A stretch of DNA of 64,000 nucleotides. Origin: Arthrobacter bambusae (GTDB taxonomy: Bacteria > Actinomycetota > Actinomycetes > Actinomycetales > Micrococcaceae). Positions 23,079 through 31,215 of the stretch are shown piece after piece. The notes under the pieces were generated by a model, which saw only the letters and a list, made by a program, of their open reading frames with translations, ran no database searches and was not told where the DNA came from. The translations under genes and the position numbers were made by a program. Within the stretch, counting starts at the first letter, position 1. The number at the start of each line of letters is the position of its first letter. The DNA is taken from positions 62,001 through 126,000 of the forward strand of contig NZ_JAHHZS010000010.1 in NCBI RefSeq assembly GCF_022606295.1. The letters run 5' to 3'.

Positions 23079-23507
23079 TCACTCGGAGGGTGCGTTGATC
23101 ACGAACCTTCGGCCGCTCAATTCCGCGGGCGTGACCCGGACCAGATGGTCTTTGGTGCCAGGTTCCCACGGAGACAGTTCCATTGCTGCGGACTCCTGAA
23201 GATCGTCGGCCTTCGTGACGATCTCGGCATGGCCTTTGACGATGACGCTCCAAGCGATGGTGCCATAGGTGTTGAAACCGTCGGCCTCCAAGGTGATCGT
23301 TTTCCCGGCCAGGACTGCGTCCAGTTTGGTGCCCGGTCCGGTCCGGAATATTACCGTTCCCTCGTCAGGCAGGAAATTGACGGGAAAGATCTCCGCGCTG
23401 TCGCCACTGACCACGCCAACCCTGGCGACGGAGGCGGAACGGAGGTATCTCCAGCACTCATGGACACTGAGCACTTCGGTATCGGGCCTCGACTCTGAAT
23501 TCTCCAT
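23079..23507 (-). CDS. PPOX-like flavin/F420-binding split-barrel protein (copy 4)
   Basis: A 142-residue paralogue of copies 1-3, from the ATG at 23507 (MENSESRPDTEVLS). Motifs: CWRYLRSASVARVGVVSGDSAEIFPVNFL, GTVIFRTGPGTK, TLEADGFN, WSVIVKGHAEIV, LSGRRFVI. It lies upstream of hsp20 on the same strand with 173 bases between, where box 10 sits. Its own upstream region has only a weak half-site. Confidence 0.85.
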   Translation of the reverse strand: MENSESRPDTEVLSVHECWRYLRSASVARVGVVSGDSAEIFPVNFLPDEGTVIFRTGPGTKLDAVLAGKTITLEADGFNTYGTIAWSVIVKGHAEIVTKADDLQESAAMELSPWEPGTKDHLVRVTPAELSGRRFVINAPSE

Positions 23508-23570
23508 GTGGCTGAGCCTACAGATCCGGGCCAAGCGGCAATAGAGGAATGGATCTTTGTGGCGGCACGA

Positions 23571-23605
23571 TTGGCGCCCGTGTCGGGAATGGACACGGGC
23601 GCCAA
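23571..23605. terminator. Strong 14-bp hairpin after adh2
   Basis: TTGGCGCCCGTGTC and GACACGGGCGCCAA pair perfectly around a 7-base loop. It lies between the stop of the alcohol dehydrogenase gene (23623) and the PPOX gene, and marks the right edge of the DevR-type island. There is no U-run, but the stem is very stable. Confidence 0.7.
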
Positions 23606-23622
23606 CAATGCGCGGGCCTTCG

Positions 23623-24624
23623 TTAGTCGTTGGTGAGGACGACGCGGAAGCGGGCCTGGCCTGACATCATGCGGTCGAAGCCTTCGGCTGCCTTCTCCAG
23701 CGGGTAGGTCTCGATCATCGGGCGAACGCCGGTCAGCGCGGCGAAGCGGAGGGTGTCTTCGGAGTCTTTCGCGGTGCCGGAGGCGTGGCCGGCGACGGAG
23801 CTGCTGCCCATGACGAGGTCGGCTGCGCTGACGGCGAGGGGTTCGTGCGGGACCCCGACGACGACGAGCCGGCCCCGGGACGCAAGTCCAGGGATGGTGA
23901 CCGACATGGCCTGGGCGTCGGTGACGGTGGCCAGGACAACCGTGGCGCCGCCGAGTCGCTTGAGTTCGGCCGCGACGTCGGTGGTGGTGCTGTCGATGTA
24001 GTGGTGTGCGCCGAGTTTCTTGGCGAATGATTCCTTTTCGGCGCCGCGGGCGATGGCAATGGTTTCGAAGCCCATCCTGGCGGCGAACTGGACCCCGAGG
24101 TGGCCCAGGCCGCCTAGGCCGAGGATGGCGACGCGGTCCCCGGGGCGGGCTCCGCTGTGGCGGAGCCCGTTGAAGGTGGTGACTCCCGCGCACATCAGCG
24201 GGGCGGCTTCGGCGAAGCTGAGCGCGTCGGGGACGAGGGCGACGGCGTCGGCGGGGGCGACCAGGTATTCGGCGTAACCGCCGTCAGAGCTCAGGCCGGT
24301 GACCTTTCCGACCGTGCATGCGATGAAGTCCCCGCGCTGGCAGGATTCGCATTCGAAGCATGCCCCGCCGAACCAGCCAACGCCCACGCGCTGGCCTTCA
24401 GTCCAGCGGGTGACGCCTTCGCCTACGGACTCCACGGTTCCGGCGACTTCGTGGCCTGGGGTGCGGGGGTAGGAGGAGGACATGCCCGCGGCCGCCATGG
24501 AGTCGCTGTGGCAGATGCCATTGGCAGCGACCTTGATCAGGACATGCCCGCGCGGGACCTCGGGAACATCGAGTTCGACCGTCTCAAGGGAGGTTCCGGG
24601 GTTGGCGAATTGAACAGCTTTCAT
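23623..24624 (-). CDS. NAD(P)-dependent zinc alcohol dehydrogenase (AdhP-like)
   Basis: A 333-residue medium-chain dehydrogenase. Catalytic zinc: ANGICHSDSM and GHEVAGTVESVGEGV; structural zinc: CFECESCQRGDFIAC; Rossmann motif ILGLGGLGHLGVQFA. The RFRVVLTND end is typical of the propanol-preferring group. It should interconvert alcohols and aldehydes. It is the last gene of a minus-strand set with two F420-dependent-type NADP reductases, ending at a strong hairpin. Confidence 0.93.
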   Translation of the reverse strand: MKAVQFANPGTSLETVELDVPEVPRGHVLIKVAANGICHSDSMAAAGMSSSYPRTPGHEVAGTVESVGEGVTRWTEGQRVGVGWFGGACFECESCQRGDFIACTVGKVTGLSSDGGYAEYLVAPADAVALVPDALSFAEAAPLMCAGVTTFNGLRHSGARPGDRVAILGLGGLGHLGVQFAARMGFETIAIARGAEKESFAKKLGAHHYIDSTTTDVAAELKRLGGATVVLATVTDAQAMSVTIPGLASRGRLVVVGVPHEPLAVSAADLVMGSSSVAGHASGTAKDSEDTLRFAALTGVRPMIETYPLEKAAEGFDRMMSGQARFRVVLTND

Positions 24625-24714
24625 GGCGAGATGCCTTTCGTGAGTAGGTTTATGGATTCGCGGCCGTGCCGGATCGACGATCGAGCCGGTCCGGCACGGC
24701 CAGGTCTGGAGGAT

Positions 24715-25392
24715 CTAGCGGACGATCTTGAAGTTGAAGTCCGGTGTCCCGAGGGCGCCCCAGAGGCGGAGCCAGACGGGCAGGAGCATTTCGGTGCCGC
24801 GGGCGGTGGTGATGTCGCCGAGGTCAATGACGTCCTGGTGGCCGAAGCTCTTCAGGAGCCCGGTGACGGTGTCCTTGGCGTCGGCGTCGTTCCCGGAGAC
24901 GAAGACCGTGCTGGCCTCGGCCAACCGGTCCGGGTGGGTCATGAGGGCTGTGTTCATGGTGTTGAGGGCCTTGACCACCCGCGCGGCGGGAAAGGTGCGC
25001 TGGATCTGCTCGCCGAGGGAATCGGTGTCTTTCACGAACAGGGTAGGGGGCATGCCGTTGCTGAAATCGAGGGGATTGGCGATGTCCAGGATGATCTTGC
25101 CGTCGAGGTTTCCGGCCCCGGCCTGGGCCAGGACGTCCAGGGAAGCGCCGCCGTTCGTGGCGTTGACGATGATCTCGGCGCCGACGGCGGCATCGGCGAA
25201 GGCTGCCAGGGTGATACCGGGGTTTTCCGCGGCCCAGGCCCCGAACGGTGCGGTGCCCATTGCGTCGGGCTCGGTGCGGGCCAAGGTGGCCTCGGGGTCA
25301 CGGGTGCCGATAGTGACGGCATGGCCAAGTTCAGCGAGGCGGGCTGCGATGGTGCGGCCTACGGTGCCGGTTCCGAGGATGGCGGTCTTCAT
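24715..25392 (-). CDS. NADP oxidoreductase, coenzyme F420-dependent type (copy 1)
   Basis: A 225-residue NAD(P)-binding protein from the ATG at 25392 (MKTAILGTGTVGRTIAARLAELGH). GTGTVG followed by TIGTRDPEATLAR is the NADP-binding start of F420H2:NADP oxidoreductase-like and NADPH-dehydrogenase-like proteins. The middle IILDIANPLDFSNGMPP and KALNTMNTALMT are conserved in this group. Whether F420 or another acceptor is used cannot be read from the sequence. RBS GGAGATCC. Confidence 0.85.
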   Translation of the reverse strand: MKTAILGTGTVGRTIAARLAELGHAVTIGTRDPEATLARTEPDAMGTAPFGAWAAENPGITLAAFADAAVGAEIIVNATNGGASLDVLAQAGAGNLDGKIILDIANPLDFSNGMPPTLFVKDTDSLGEQIQRTFPAARVVKALNTMNTALMTHPDRLAEASTVFVSGNDADAKDTVTGLLKSFGHQDVIDLGDITTARGTEMLLPVWLRLWGALGTPDFNFKIVR

Positions 25393-25475
25393 GGATGGAT
25401 CTCCTTGTTCAGTGCGGATGGTCAAGTACGGATTGGGGTACAGGAACCGACTGCGGGATGTGACTGCAGGAATGG

Positions 25476-26087
25476 TCAGCGGGTGAGGATTTTGAATCCG
25501 AGGTTGCGGCCGAACCCGGCTTCGAAGGCAAGGGTGAACCAGAGGGTGACGAAGTCGTCGACGATTTTCGCTTTGTCGTTGTCCCCGACCCGGATCGGGC
25601 GCAGCCCGGTGGCCGCGATGAGGGCTTCGGCGACGGCTTGGGAGGGGCCCGCGGGCCCGCTGTAGAGGAGGTCGCCCGTTTCTTCACCGTAGCAAGGATC
25701 CTCGAAATTTTCCCAACCCAGGCTGTTGAACGCTCGGTACGCCGGGGCGGTGGGGGCGTGTTCGGCGATCAAATCAAGGCTGTTCATGGTCGGGGCGCCG
25801 ATGTTGTTGGTGGCGTCGATAACCACCTTGTCCGCCAGTTGCCGGCCGTAGGCGGGGATGGCTTCGACCATGGCGGCGCCGTTGATCGCCCACACGACGG
25901 CCTCGGAGGAGTCGATGGCTTCCTCAATACTCGTAACGCGGGCTCCCGTGTGGCGGGCGTCCTCCAGGCCGTCCCGGCCCGGGTTGCGAGTACCGATGGT
26001 GGCCGTGTGGCCTGCTTCGGCGAATCGGGCGGCGAGTGTCCTGCCGATAATTCCGTTGCCGATGACCGCTACGCGAATGCCGTTCAT
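25476..26087 (-). CDS. NADP oxidoreductase, coenzyme F420-dependent type (copy 2)
   Basis: A 203-residue relative of the next gene, using the ATG at 26087 behind GGAGGAATC. VAVIGNGIIGRTLAARFAEAGH and TIGTRNPGRDG form the nucleotide site; KVVIDATNNIGAPTMNSLDLI and RAFNSLGWENF follow the family. First gene of a minus-strand operon with copy 1 and the zinc ADH, and divergent from an APC transporter over a palindromic operator. Confidence 0.83.
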   Translation of the reverse strand: MNGIRVAVIGNGIIGRTLAARFAEAGHTATIGTRNPGRDGLEDARHTGARVTSIEEAIDSSEAVVWAINGAAMVEAIPAYGRQLADKVVIDATNNIGAPTMNSLDLIAEHAPTAPAYRAFNSLGWENFEDPCYGEETGDLLYSGPAGPSQAVAEALIAATGLRPIRVGDNDKAKIVDDFVTLWFTLAFEAGFGRNLGFKILTR

Positions 26088-26435
26088 CTCGGATTCCTCC
26101 TTGTTCCGCTGAGTAAGCAGGGCGTCGGTCCGATGTGATGGATCGTTCTCAAACAGTTTGTGACGGAACGATCCGTCTGTCAAACTGGATGCAAGGCAAC
26201 AGTGGACGAAGGTTCAGGGGGAGTGTGGCTTCCGTGGCACGCAGGAGTGGCGCGCTGCCGGGAACCCGGCTCGGGGCTCGCTCCGACCGCCCGGCTTTTC
26301 CCCAGCTCAGAGTCCCTCCGGAAATTTCCCGAGCACTTTAGCGAGTTTCCTCGCGGTGCCTCTTTCCAGTTCGCGGCGGCGTCGCTATCGTCAAAGGATC
26401 ATGACTGTATGCGACCCTCCGAGGGAGTGGTTTGT
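26088..26435. other. Divergent promoter region between reductase operon and APC transporter
   Basis: About 350 bases with no convincing gene. The left part (26140-26186) is packed with nested inverted repeats described as an operator. The rest is moderately G+C-rich leader with a long in-frame extension of the transporter frame, which I judge untranslated because GAGGGAG stands close to the ATG at 26436. Confidence 0.6.
26140..26186. promoter_or_regulatory. Nested palindromic operator (TetR type)
   Basis: GACGGA-ACGA-TCCGTC (26162-26177) is a perfect palindrome, extended outward by AGTTTG (26155-26160) and CAAACT (26181-26186). A second perfect palindrome, CAAACAGTTTG (26150-26160), and the arms GGATCGTT (26140-26147) and AACGATCC (26167-26174) overlap it. 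This layout resembles TetR-family operators. No TetR gene is present in the window. Confidence 0.65.
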
Positions 26436-28130
26436 ATGGCAAGTGAGGTTGTCGTCAGGCCCGGCGAGGGGCGGTTGCATGCCCTGAAAAGGGTGGTCGG
26501 GTTCTGGGGATTGCTGTTTGTTTCCCTCGGTTCGATCATTGGGTCGGGCTGGTTGCTGGGTGCCCTCGGTGCGGCGCAGACTGCAGGTCCGGCGTCGATC
26601 ATTTCCTGGTTGCTCGCGGCGGTCCTGCTGGTGGTTCTGGCCCTCATTCATGCCGATCTGGGGGCGGCCTATCCGGTGGCCGGTGGCACGGCGCGGTACC
26701 CGCACTACGCATTCGGTGCCCTTGCCGGATTCACCGCGGGGTGGGCCGGATACCTTCAGGCGGTCACGATCGCTCCCATCGAGGTAGAGGGGAGCATCAC
26801 CTATCTTGCCAGCGCACCGTGGGCTTCGGGCATCAAAATGGTGAACCCTGACTCCACACTGACTCCCATCGGGTTGCTCATCGCAGTTCTCTCGCTGGCA
26901 CTCTTCACGGTAGTCAATCTCTTGGGCGCGAAGTGGCTCTCGGACAGCAACATCATTCTGGTGATCTGGAAGACGGCGGTTCCGGTCCTCACGATAGTTG
27001 TGCTCATCATCCTGACCTTCCACCCGGGGAACTTCAGCCAGGGGGCGGGTGGCTTCGCGCCGAACGGCATTCACGGGATTTTCGCCGCACTTCCGCTCGG
27101 GGTGGTGTTTGCGCTTCAGGGGTTCGAACAGGCCGCCCAGATGGCAGGCGAAGCCCGCAACCCCAAGAAGGATGTTGCGCGGGCGATCATCATCGCGATG
27201 TTCGTCGGCGCGGCGATCTACATCCTTCTGGAGGTGGCGTTCATCGGGGCCCTCAACCCTGGTGACATCGCTCATGATTGGAAGAACCCGGTGGGAGCCG
27301 GTTCATTCGGTCCTTACTACGAGCTGGCCATTGCCGCAGGAGCGGGATGGCTGGCCACCGTTCTTCTGATCGACGCTGTCATCTCTCCAGCCGGCACAGG
27401 CTTGGTCTACGTCGGAACCTCCGCACGGATTTCCTACGCGCTCGGCGAGGACGACGCCTTGCCTGGCTCGCTCACCAAGGTCAGCAAGCGGGGCGTTCCG
27501 TTCGGATCCATCCTGCTGTCCTTCGTGGTGGGAATGATCGCCCTGTTGCCGTTCCCCAGTTGGCAGTCCCTGGTCGGGCTGGTCACCGATGCTACGGCCA
27601 TCATGTACGCGTTCGCTCCGGTTTCCCTGGGTGCGCTTGTCCGCCAGCACTCCGGGCGCGAACACCCGTACCGGGTTCCATGGCCGTCGATACTGACTCC
27701 GTTTGGGTTCGTGGCCGCCAACCTGATCATTTATTGGTCCGGGTTCGAGGCGATATGGAAGCTGCTGACAGCGATTCTCCTGGGCCGCATCATTTTCGAA
27801 ATTGCGCTCCGCCGCTCCAAGTCCCTGCAGCAACGCCGCGACATCGACTGGCGTGCCGCATCCTGGATCTGGCCGTGGCTGATCGGCATCCTTGTGATCG
27901 GGCTCCTGGGCCGCTACGGAAGTGGATCCCTCAACGTCCTGCCTGAGTGGATCGACATTCTCTTCGTGGTTGTCTTCAGCCTCATCATGTTCTACTACGC
28001 GGTCAGCCTCGCGATGAAGCCCGACGATATTGCGGCCGCAGTGGAGGAAGACGAATTTGAATTCGGATCCATCGACCTTCCGCTCACGCCCAAGGTGACG
28101 GGAACATCGAACCCCTCAGATAAGGGGTGA
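26436..28130 (+). CDS. APC-family amino acid/polyamine permease
   Basis: A 564-residue transporter with about twelve membrane helices, starting at the ATG at 26436 (MASEVVVRPGEGRLHALKR). Helix 1 has the glycine-rich GSIIGSGWLLG of the APC fold, and GFEQAAQMAGEARNPKKDVARAI corresponds to the conserved loop after helix 6. The final residues are acidic and cytoplasmic. Substrate (amino acid or amine) unknown. Its promoter lies in the palindromic region shared with the NADP reductase operon. Confidence 0.9.
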   Translation: MASEVVVRPGEGRLHALKRVVGFWGLLFVSLGSIIGSGWLLGALGAAQTAGPASIISWLLAAVLLVVLALIHADLGAAYPVAGGTARYPHYAFGALAGFTAGWAGYLQAVTIAPIEVEGSITYLASAPWASGIKMVNPDSTLTPIGLLIAVLSLALFTVVNLLGAKWLSDSNIILVIWKTAVPVLTIVVLIILTFHPGNFSQGAGGFAPNGIHGIFAALPLGVVFALQGFEQAAQMAGEARNPKKDVARAIIIAMFVGAAIYILLEVAFIGALNPGDIAHDWKNPVGAGSFGPYYELAIAAGAGWLATVLLIDAVISPAGTGLVYVGTSARISYALGEDDALPGSLTKVSKRGVPFGSILLSFVVGMIALLPFPSWQSLVGLVTDATAIMYAFAPVSLGALVRQHSGREHPYRVPWPSILTPFGFVAANLIIYWSGFEAIWKLLTAILLGRIIFEIALRRSKSLQQRRDIDWRAASWIWPWLIGILVIGLLGRYGSGSLNVLPEWIDILFVVVFSLIMFYYAVSLAMKPDDIAAAVEEDEFEFGSIDLPLTPKVTGTSNPSDKG

Positions 28131-28187
28131 TTCGCCCCGGTTCTGTCGTCAAGCGCTTGGTCGCGGCCGTCACCCGGAGGGGTTCAC

Positions 28188-29213
28188 TCAAGAATCGGAC
28201 ACGTCGATCAGGATCTTTCCGACGGAGCCTTGCTCGACGGCGTCGTGGGCTGCCGCGGTTTCCTCAAGCGGAAAGCGGACTAACGGGAGCCCGTGTTCGT
28301 TGCCGACACGTAATGCCCCTGCGGTTAGTGCATCGGTGACGGCCGCAACGGCCGCCTTCTTTTGCTGATCGGCAACGGTGTACGTGAGGACGAACTGGTA
28401 TTGAACGTTTTTGGCCATACTCTCGCGAATGGGAATGGCCAAGGATTCACCGGGTGCAGCAGCATAAATGGAAATGGTTCCCCCGGGCTTCAGCACCTCG
28501 AGGTCAGTGCCGATGTTCGCCGGAGCATTGACGTCGACGATCGTATCAACGCCTCCGGGGGCTGCTTGATACACGGTCTGCGCGACGTCGGCAGTGCGAT
28601 AGTTGATCACACAGTGCGCACCCGCCTGACGGGCAAGTTCACCTTTCTCCTCCCCGCTCACGGTCGTGATAACCGTCGCCCCCGCCCAGCGGGCGAGCTG
28701 AATGGCCGCGTGCCCGACGGCGCCCGCGCCTCCCGTGACAAGCACCACGCTCCCTTCCAAAGATCCAGGGGAGAGCCTGGCCGGTCCGTTTTGATTGGCT
28801 GTCAGCGCACGGTGTGCGGTCAACGCCGGGATTCCCAGGGATGCGCCAGTATCGAAGGATTCCGTGTCCGGAAGTGTGACGGCCTGCGCCGCCGGCACCA
28901 CCACATATTCCTGGGCTGTGCCCTCATTGCCGCCCCACGCAACGTCCCAGAGCCACACGCGATCTCCGATGGACAATCCCGTTACTCCGGGCCCGAGCTC
29001 GTCGATCACGCCGGCGCCATCCTGGTTGGGCACCTTTGGTTCCTTCAACTTGTTTCCGGTCCCGCTGCCGGCCCGGGACTTCCAGTCTGTGGGATTGACT
29101 CCGGACACCACCACCCGGACCCTGACCTGGCCCGGTCCCGGTGAGGTCAGTGGCTTGTCTTGCAGAGCCAGGACCGACGACGGCCCGGTCCTTTCGTACA
29201 CGATGGCTTTCAC
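28188..29213 (-). CDS. NADPH:quinone reductase-like zinc-independent oxidoreductase
   Basis: A 341-residue medium-chain reductase from the GTG at 29213 (VKAIVYERTGPSSVLALQD); upstream codons in the same frame do not look coding. SGVNPTDWKSRAG, DGAGVIDELGPGV and the AVGHAAIQLARWAGATVI nucleotide site mark the quinone oxidoreductase group; the structural zinc cysteines are absent. It ends KILIDVSDS. It probably reduces quinones or enals in the cytoplasm using NADPH. Confidence 0.9.
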   Translation of the reverse strand: MKAIVYERTGPSSVLALQDKPLTSPGPGQVRVRVVVSGVNPTDWKSRAGSGTGNKLKEPKVPNQDGAGVIDELGPGVTGLSIGDRVWLWDVAWGGNEGTAQEYVVVPAAQAVTLPDTESFDTGASLGIPALTAHRALTANQNGPARLSPGSLEGSVVLVTGGAGAVGHAAIQLARWAGATVITTVSGEEKGELARQAGAHCVINYRTADVAQTVYQAAPGGVDTIVDVNAPANIGTDLEVLKPGGTISIYAAAPGESLAIPIRESMAKNVQYQFVLTYTVADQQKKAAVAAVTDALTAGALRVGNEHGLPLVRFPLEETAAAHDAVEQGSVGKILIDVSDS

Positions 29214-29298
29214 CGTTGCTCCTAGTCTTTCGGACCTATTTGGTCTCCTTCCGCCATTATTCTCCGGATTCCGGCTCGCGGTGAGCGCTTTTGCAGCA

Positions 29299-30141
29299 CT
29301 AGCGCGCTGAAGCGTGCGGTGCCTCGACCGGGGTGTCGGGGCACAGACCCCATTCGGCCCATGATCCGTCGTAAACCCGGACACCGTGGTGTCCGAGAAT
29401 TTCGGTGAGAACGTACCAAGCGGTGGCCGCGCGGCCCCCGACGGTGCAGTAAGTGATCAGCTCGTCTTGGTCGTTGAGCTCGGACACGCGCATCGCCTGA
29501 CGCAGTTCGTCAATCGGGAGGAAGGCGCCGTTCTGGTCGTAGAGATCACCGAACGGCCGGTGGACGGCCGTTGGGACGTGGCCGGCGCGCCCTCCCGGCT
29601 CCATTCCGCCGGAGGGCCAGAACCGTTCGCCGACGAATTCGGCCTCGGAACGGACATCCAGAATCGCCGTTCCAGGGCGGCCGATGGCCTGCCGCACGGC
29701 GCGCATGTCCACGAACAGCCGCTGGTCCCGTTCGGCGAGCCGGTACGGAGCCTCTGCCACAGGGATCGAGGACGTGCCGTAGGGATGTCCTTGGGCGCGC
29801 CAGGCGTCGCGGGAGCAGTTCAGGATGCCGACGTCGGCGTGCCCGTACGACTTGAGCAACCAGTAGCCGAGCGCCGGAGCGTAGCCGTAGCATACGACCG
29901 TCGACGCCGGCCCGATGCCGGAGCGGACCAACAGCCGTTCGAACGCGTCCCCGTCGATCGGGCGGTACCGTTCGTCTTTCAGGTCGGCGTAGATGTTCCA
30001 CAGGACGGCGCCGTCGATGTGCCATTGGTCGTAGGCGGTCGCGGAAACATCAACCTCGACGACGCGGACCGCAGGATCGTAGAGGTGATTTGCCAGCCAG
30101 ATGGGTTCGATGAGCATGTCCACATTCTGCGCGCTTGTCAT
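29299..30141 (-). CDS. Thiosulfate/3-mercaptopyruvate sulfurtransferase (tandem rhodanese)
   Basis: A 280-residue protein with two rhodanese domains. The N-terminal domain (about 10-120) is inactive-type (VVCYGYAPALGYWLL). The C-terminal domain has the persulfide loop ITYCTVGGRAATAW with the catalytic cysteine (C-T-V-G-G-R). The substrate-specificity loop CxxGxR fits thiosulfate sulfurtransferase more than mercaptopyruvate types, but this is a guess. It is followed upstream by a DUF1059 protein gene on the same strand. Confidence 0.92.
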   Translation of the reverse strand: MTSAQNVDMLIEPIWLANHLYDPAVRVVEVDVSATAYDQWHIDGAVLWNIYADLKDERYRPIDGDAFERLLVRSGIGPASTVVCYGYAPALGYWLLKSYGHADVGILNCSRDAWRAQGHPYGTSSIPVAEAPYRLAERDQRLFVDMRAVRQAIGRPGTAILDVRSEAEFVGERFWPSGGMEPGGRAGHVPTAVHRPFGDLYDQNGAFLPIDELRQAMRVSELNDQDELITYCTVGGRAATAWYVLTEILGHHGVRVYDGSWAEWGLCPDTPVEAPHASAR

Positions 30142-30191
30142 TGGCCCAATATTGGCTCAAAGTTGGCGCTACATTGGCGTCGGGCGTCCGC

Positions 30192-30350
30192 CTACTCCAC
30201 TTGGATCCACCCGAGCAGATCCTCGCGGCTGACGGCTTGGAGGAGGGCCGGGTGGTCCCTGGCCAGGTGGCCGCGGATCGCTCCGATCACTTCCTCATCC
30301 GTATCGCCGCGGACGACGAACCCACATTCGCATCGGATGAGCTTCGCCAT
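30192..30350 (-). CDS. DUF1059 small protein
   Basis: A 52-residue ORF: MAKLIRCECGFVVRGDTDEE, then IGAIRGHLARDHPAL and a WIQVE end. The Cys-x-Cys pair and His-x3-Asp-His pattern are those of the DUF1059 family, possibly a small zinc-binding protein. It lies 50 bp upstream of the rhodanese gene on the same strand, with GGAGG before the ATG, and is divergent from the BTAD regulator. Confidence 0.8.
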   Translation of the reverse strand: MAKLIRCECGFVVRGDTDEEVIGAIRGHLARDHPALLQAVSREDLLGWIQVE

Positions 30351-30414
30351 GACGACCTCCCAAACATTGCCGGGCCCTCTCCGGAGCGACGAGGGCGCAT
30401 GAGATCATGGTGTC

Positions 30415-31167
30415 ATGAGCGTGCAGTCAACGCTGCGTCTCCAGATCTGCGGGCCACTGGTCATAGAGCGGGACGGTGTCAGGCTTGATCACGGCCTGCC
30501 GGGTCGTCAAGGGCGCCTGATGTTCACCTATCTTGTCGTCAACCGGCACCGGCAGGTGCCCCGCGAGGAACTCGCCGAGGCGCTGTGGAACTCTCCCGAT
30601 TCAGCCGGGATCGACGCGCGCCTGAATCCGTTGCTCTCAAAGATTCGCCATGTCTTCGGTCCGGAGACAGTGGATGGGCGCGTCACTGTACAACTGCATC
30701 TCCCGGACGCATGGATTGACCTCGAAGCTGCGGTGGACGCCATCCACCGGGCAGAGTCTGCGGTGGCCCAGCAGGATTGGGCCCGGGCTTGGGGACCGGT
30801 TCTGCTGGCCCTGTTCGTCTCCGAACGTGGATTCCTGCCGGGGGAGGACGCGGATTGGATCGATCAGACCCGGAACCAACTCGTCGAGATCCGGCTGCGG
30901 GCCCTGGAATGCTACGCCGCCGCCGAGCTCGGCCTCGGCGGCGCGGAACTTGCCGGAGCGCTCCGTGCCGGCCGCCGGCTGATCGCCTTGGATCCTTTGC
31001 GCGAAAGTGGGCATCGCTTCCTGATGAAGGCTCTTGCCGCCCAGGACAATCTGGCCGAGGCGCTGGCCGTGTACGGCCGGCTGTCCGATCTTCTTCGCGA
31101 CCAGCTAGGTGTCTCGCCCGGCCCGGGTACCCGTGCGCTTTACCAGCAGCTCCTCGAGCGGACCTGA
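30415..31167 (+). CDS. BTAD-domain transcriptional regulator (SARP-like)
   Basis: A 250-residue regulator. An OmpR-like winged helix (LRLQICGPLVIERDGVRLDHGLPGRQGRLMFTYLVVNRHRQVPREELAEALW) is followed by a BTAD helical domain (EIRLRALECYAAAELGLGG to ALYQQLLER). SARP proteins bind direct repeats as transcription activators. It lacks any ATPase or TPR extension. The divergent DUF1059-rhodanese genes and the downstream PPOX gene are candidate targets. Confidence 0.9.
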   Translation: MSVQSTLRLQICGPLVIERDGVRLDHGLPGRQGRLMFTYLVVNRHRQVPREELAEALWNSPDSAGIDARLNPLLSKIRHVFGPETVDGRVTVQLHLPDAWIDLEAAVDAIHRAESAVAQQDWARAWGPVLLALFVSERGFLPGEDADWIDQTRNQLVEIRLRALECYAAAELGLGGAELAGALRAGRRLIALDPLRESGHRFLMKALAAQDNLAEALAVYGRLSDLLRDQLGVSPGPGTRALYQQLLERT

Positions 31168-31215
31168 TCCTTGACGAAGCGCGGGGTCCGCATCCCGTTC
31201 CACTAAGCTCAGGTC

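Noticed and set aside
23527..23541. Possible DevR-like box before PPOX copy 4
   Set aside because: Only one half-site (GGCCC) matches, and the distance to the ATG (19 bases) breaks the pattern of the other boxes.
24157..25665. A 502-codon plus-strand frame opposite the ADH and NADP reductase genes
   Set aside because: It is the antisense shadow of well-recognised genes and reads as low-complexity Gly/Asp-rich sequence without any motif.
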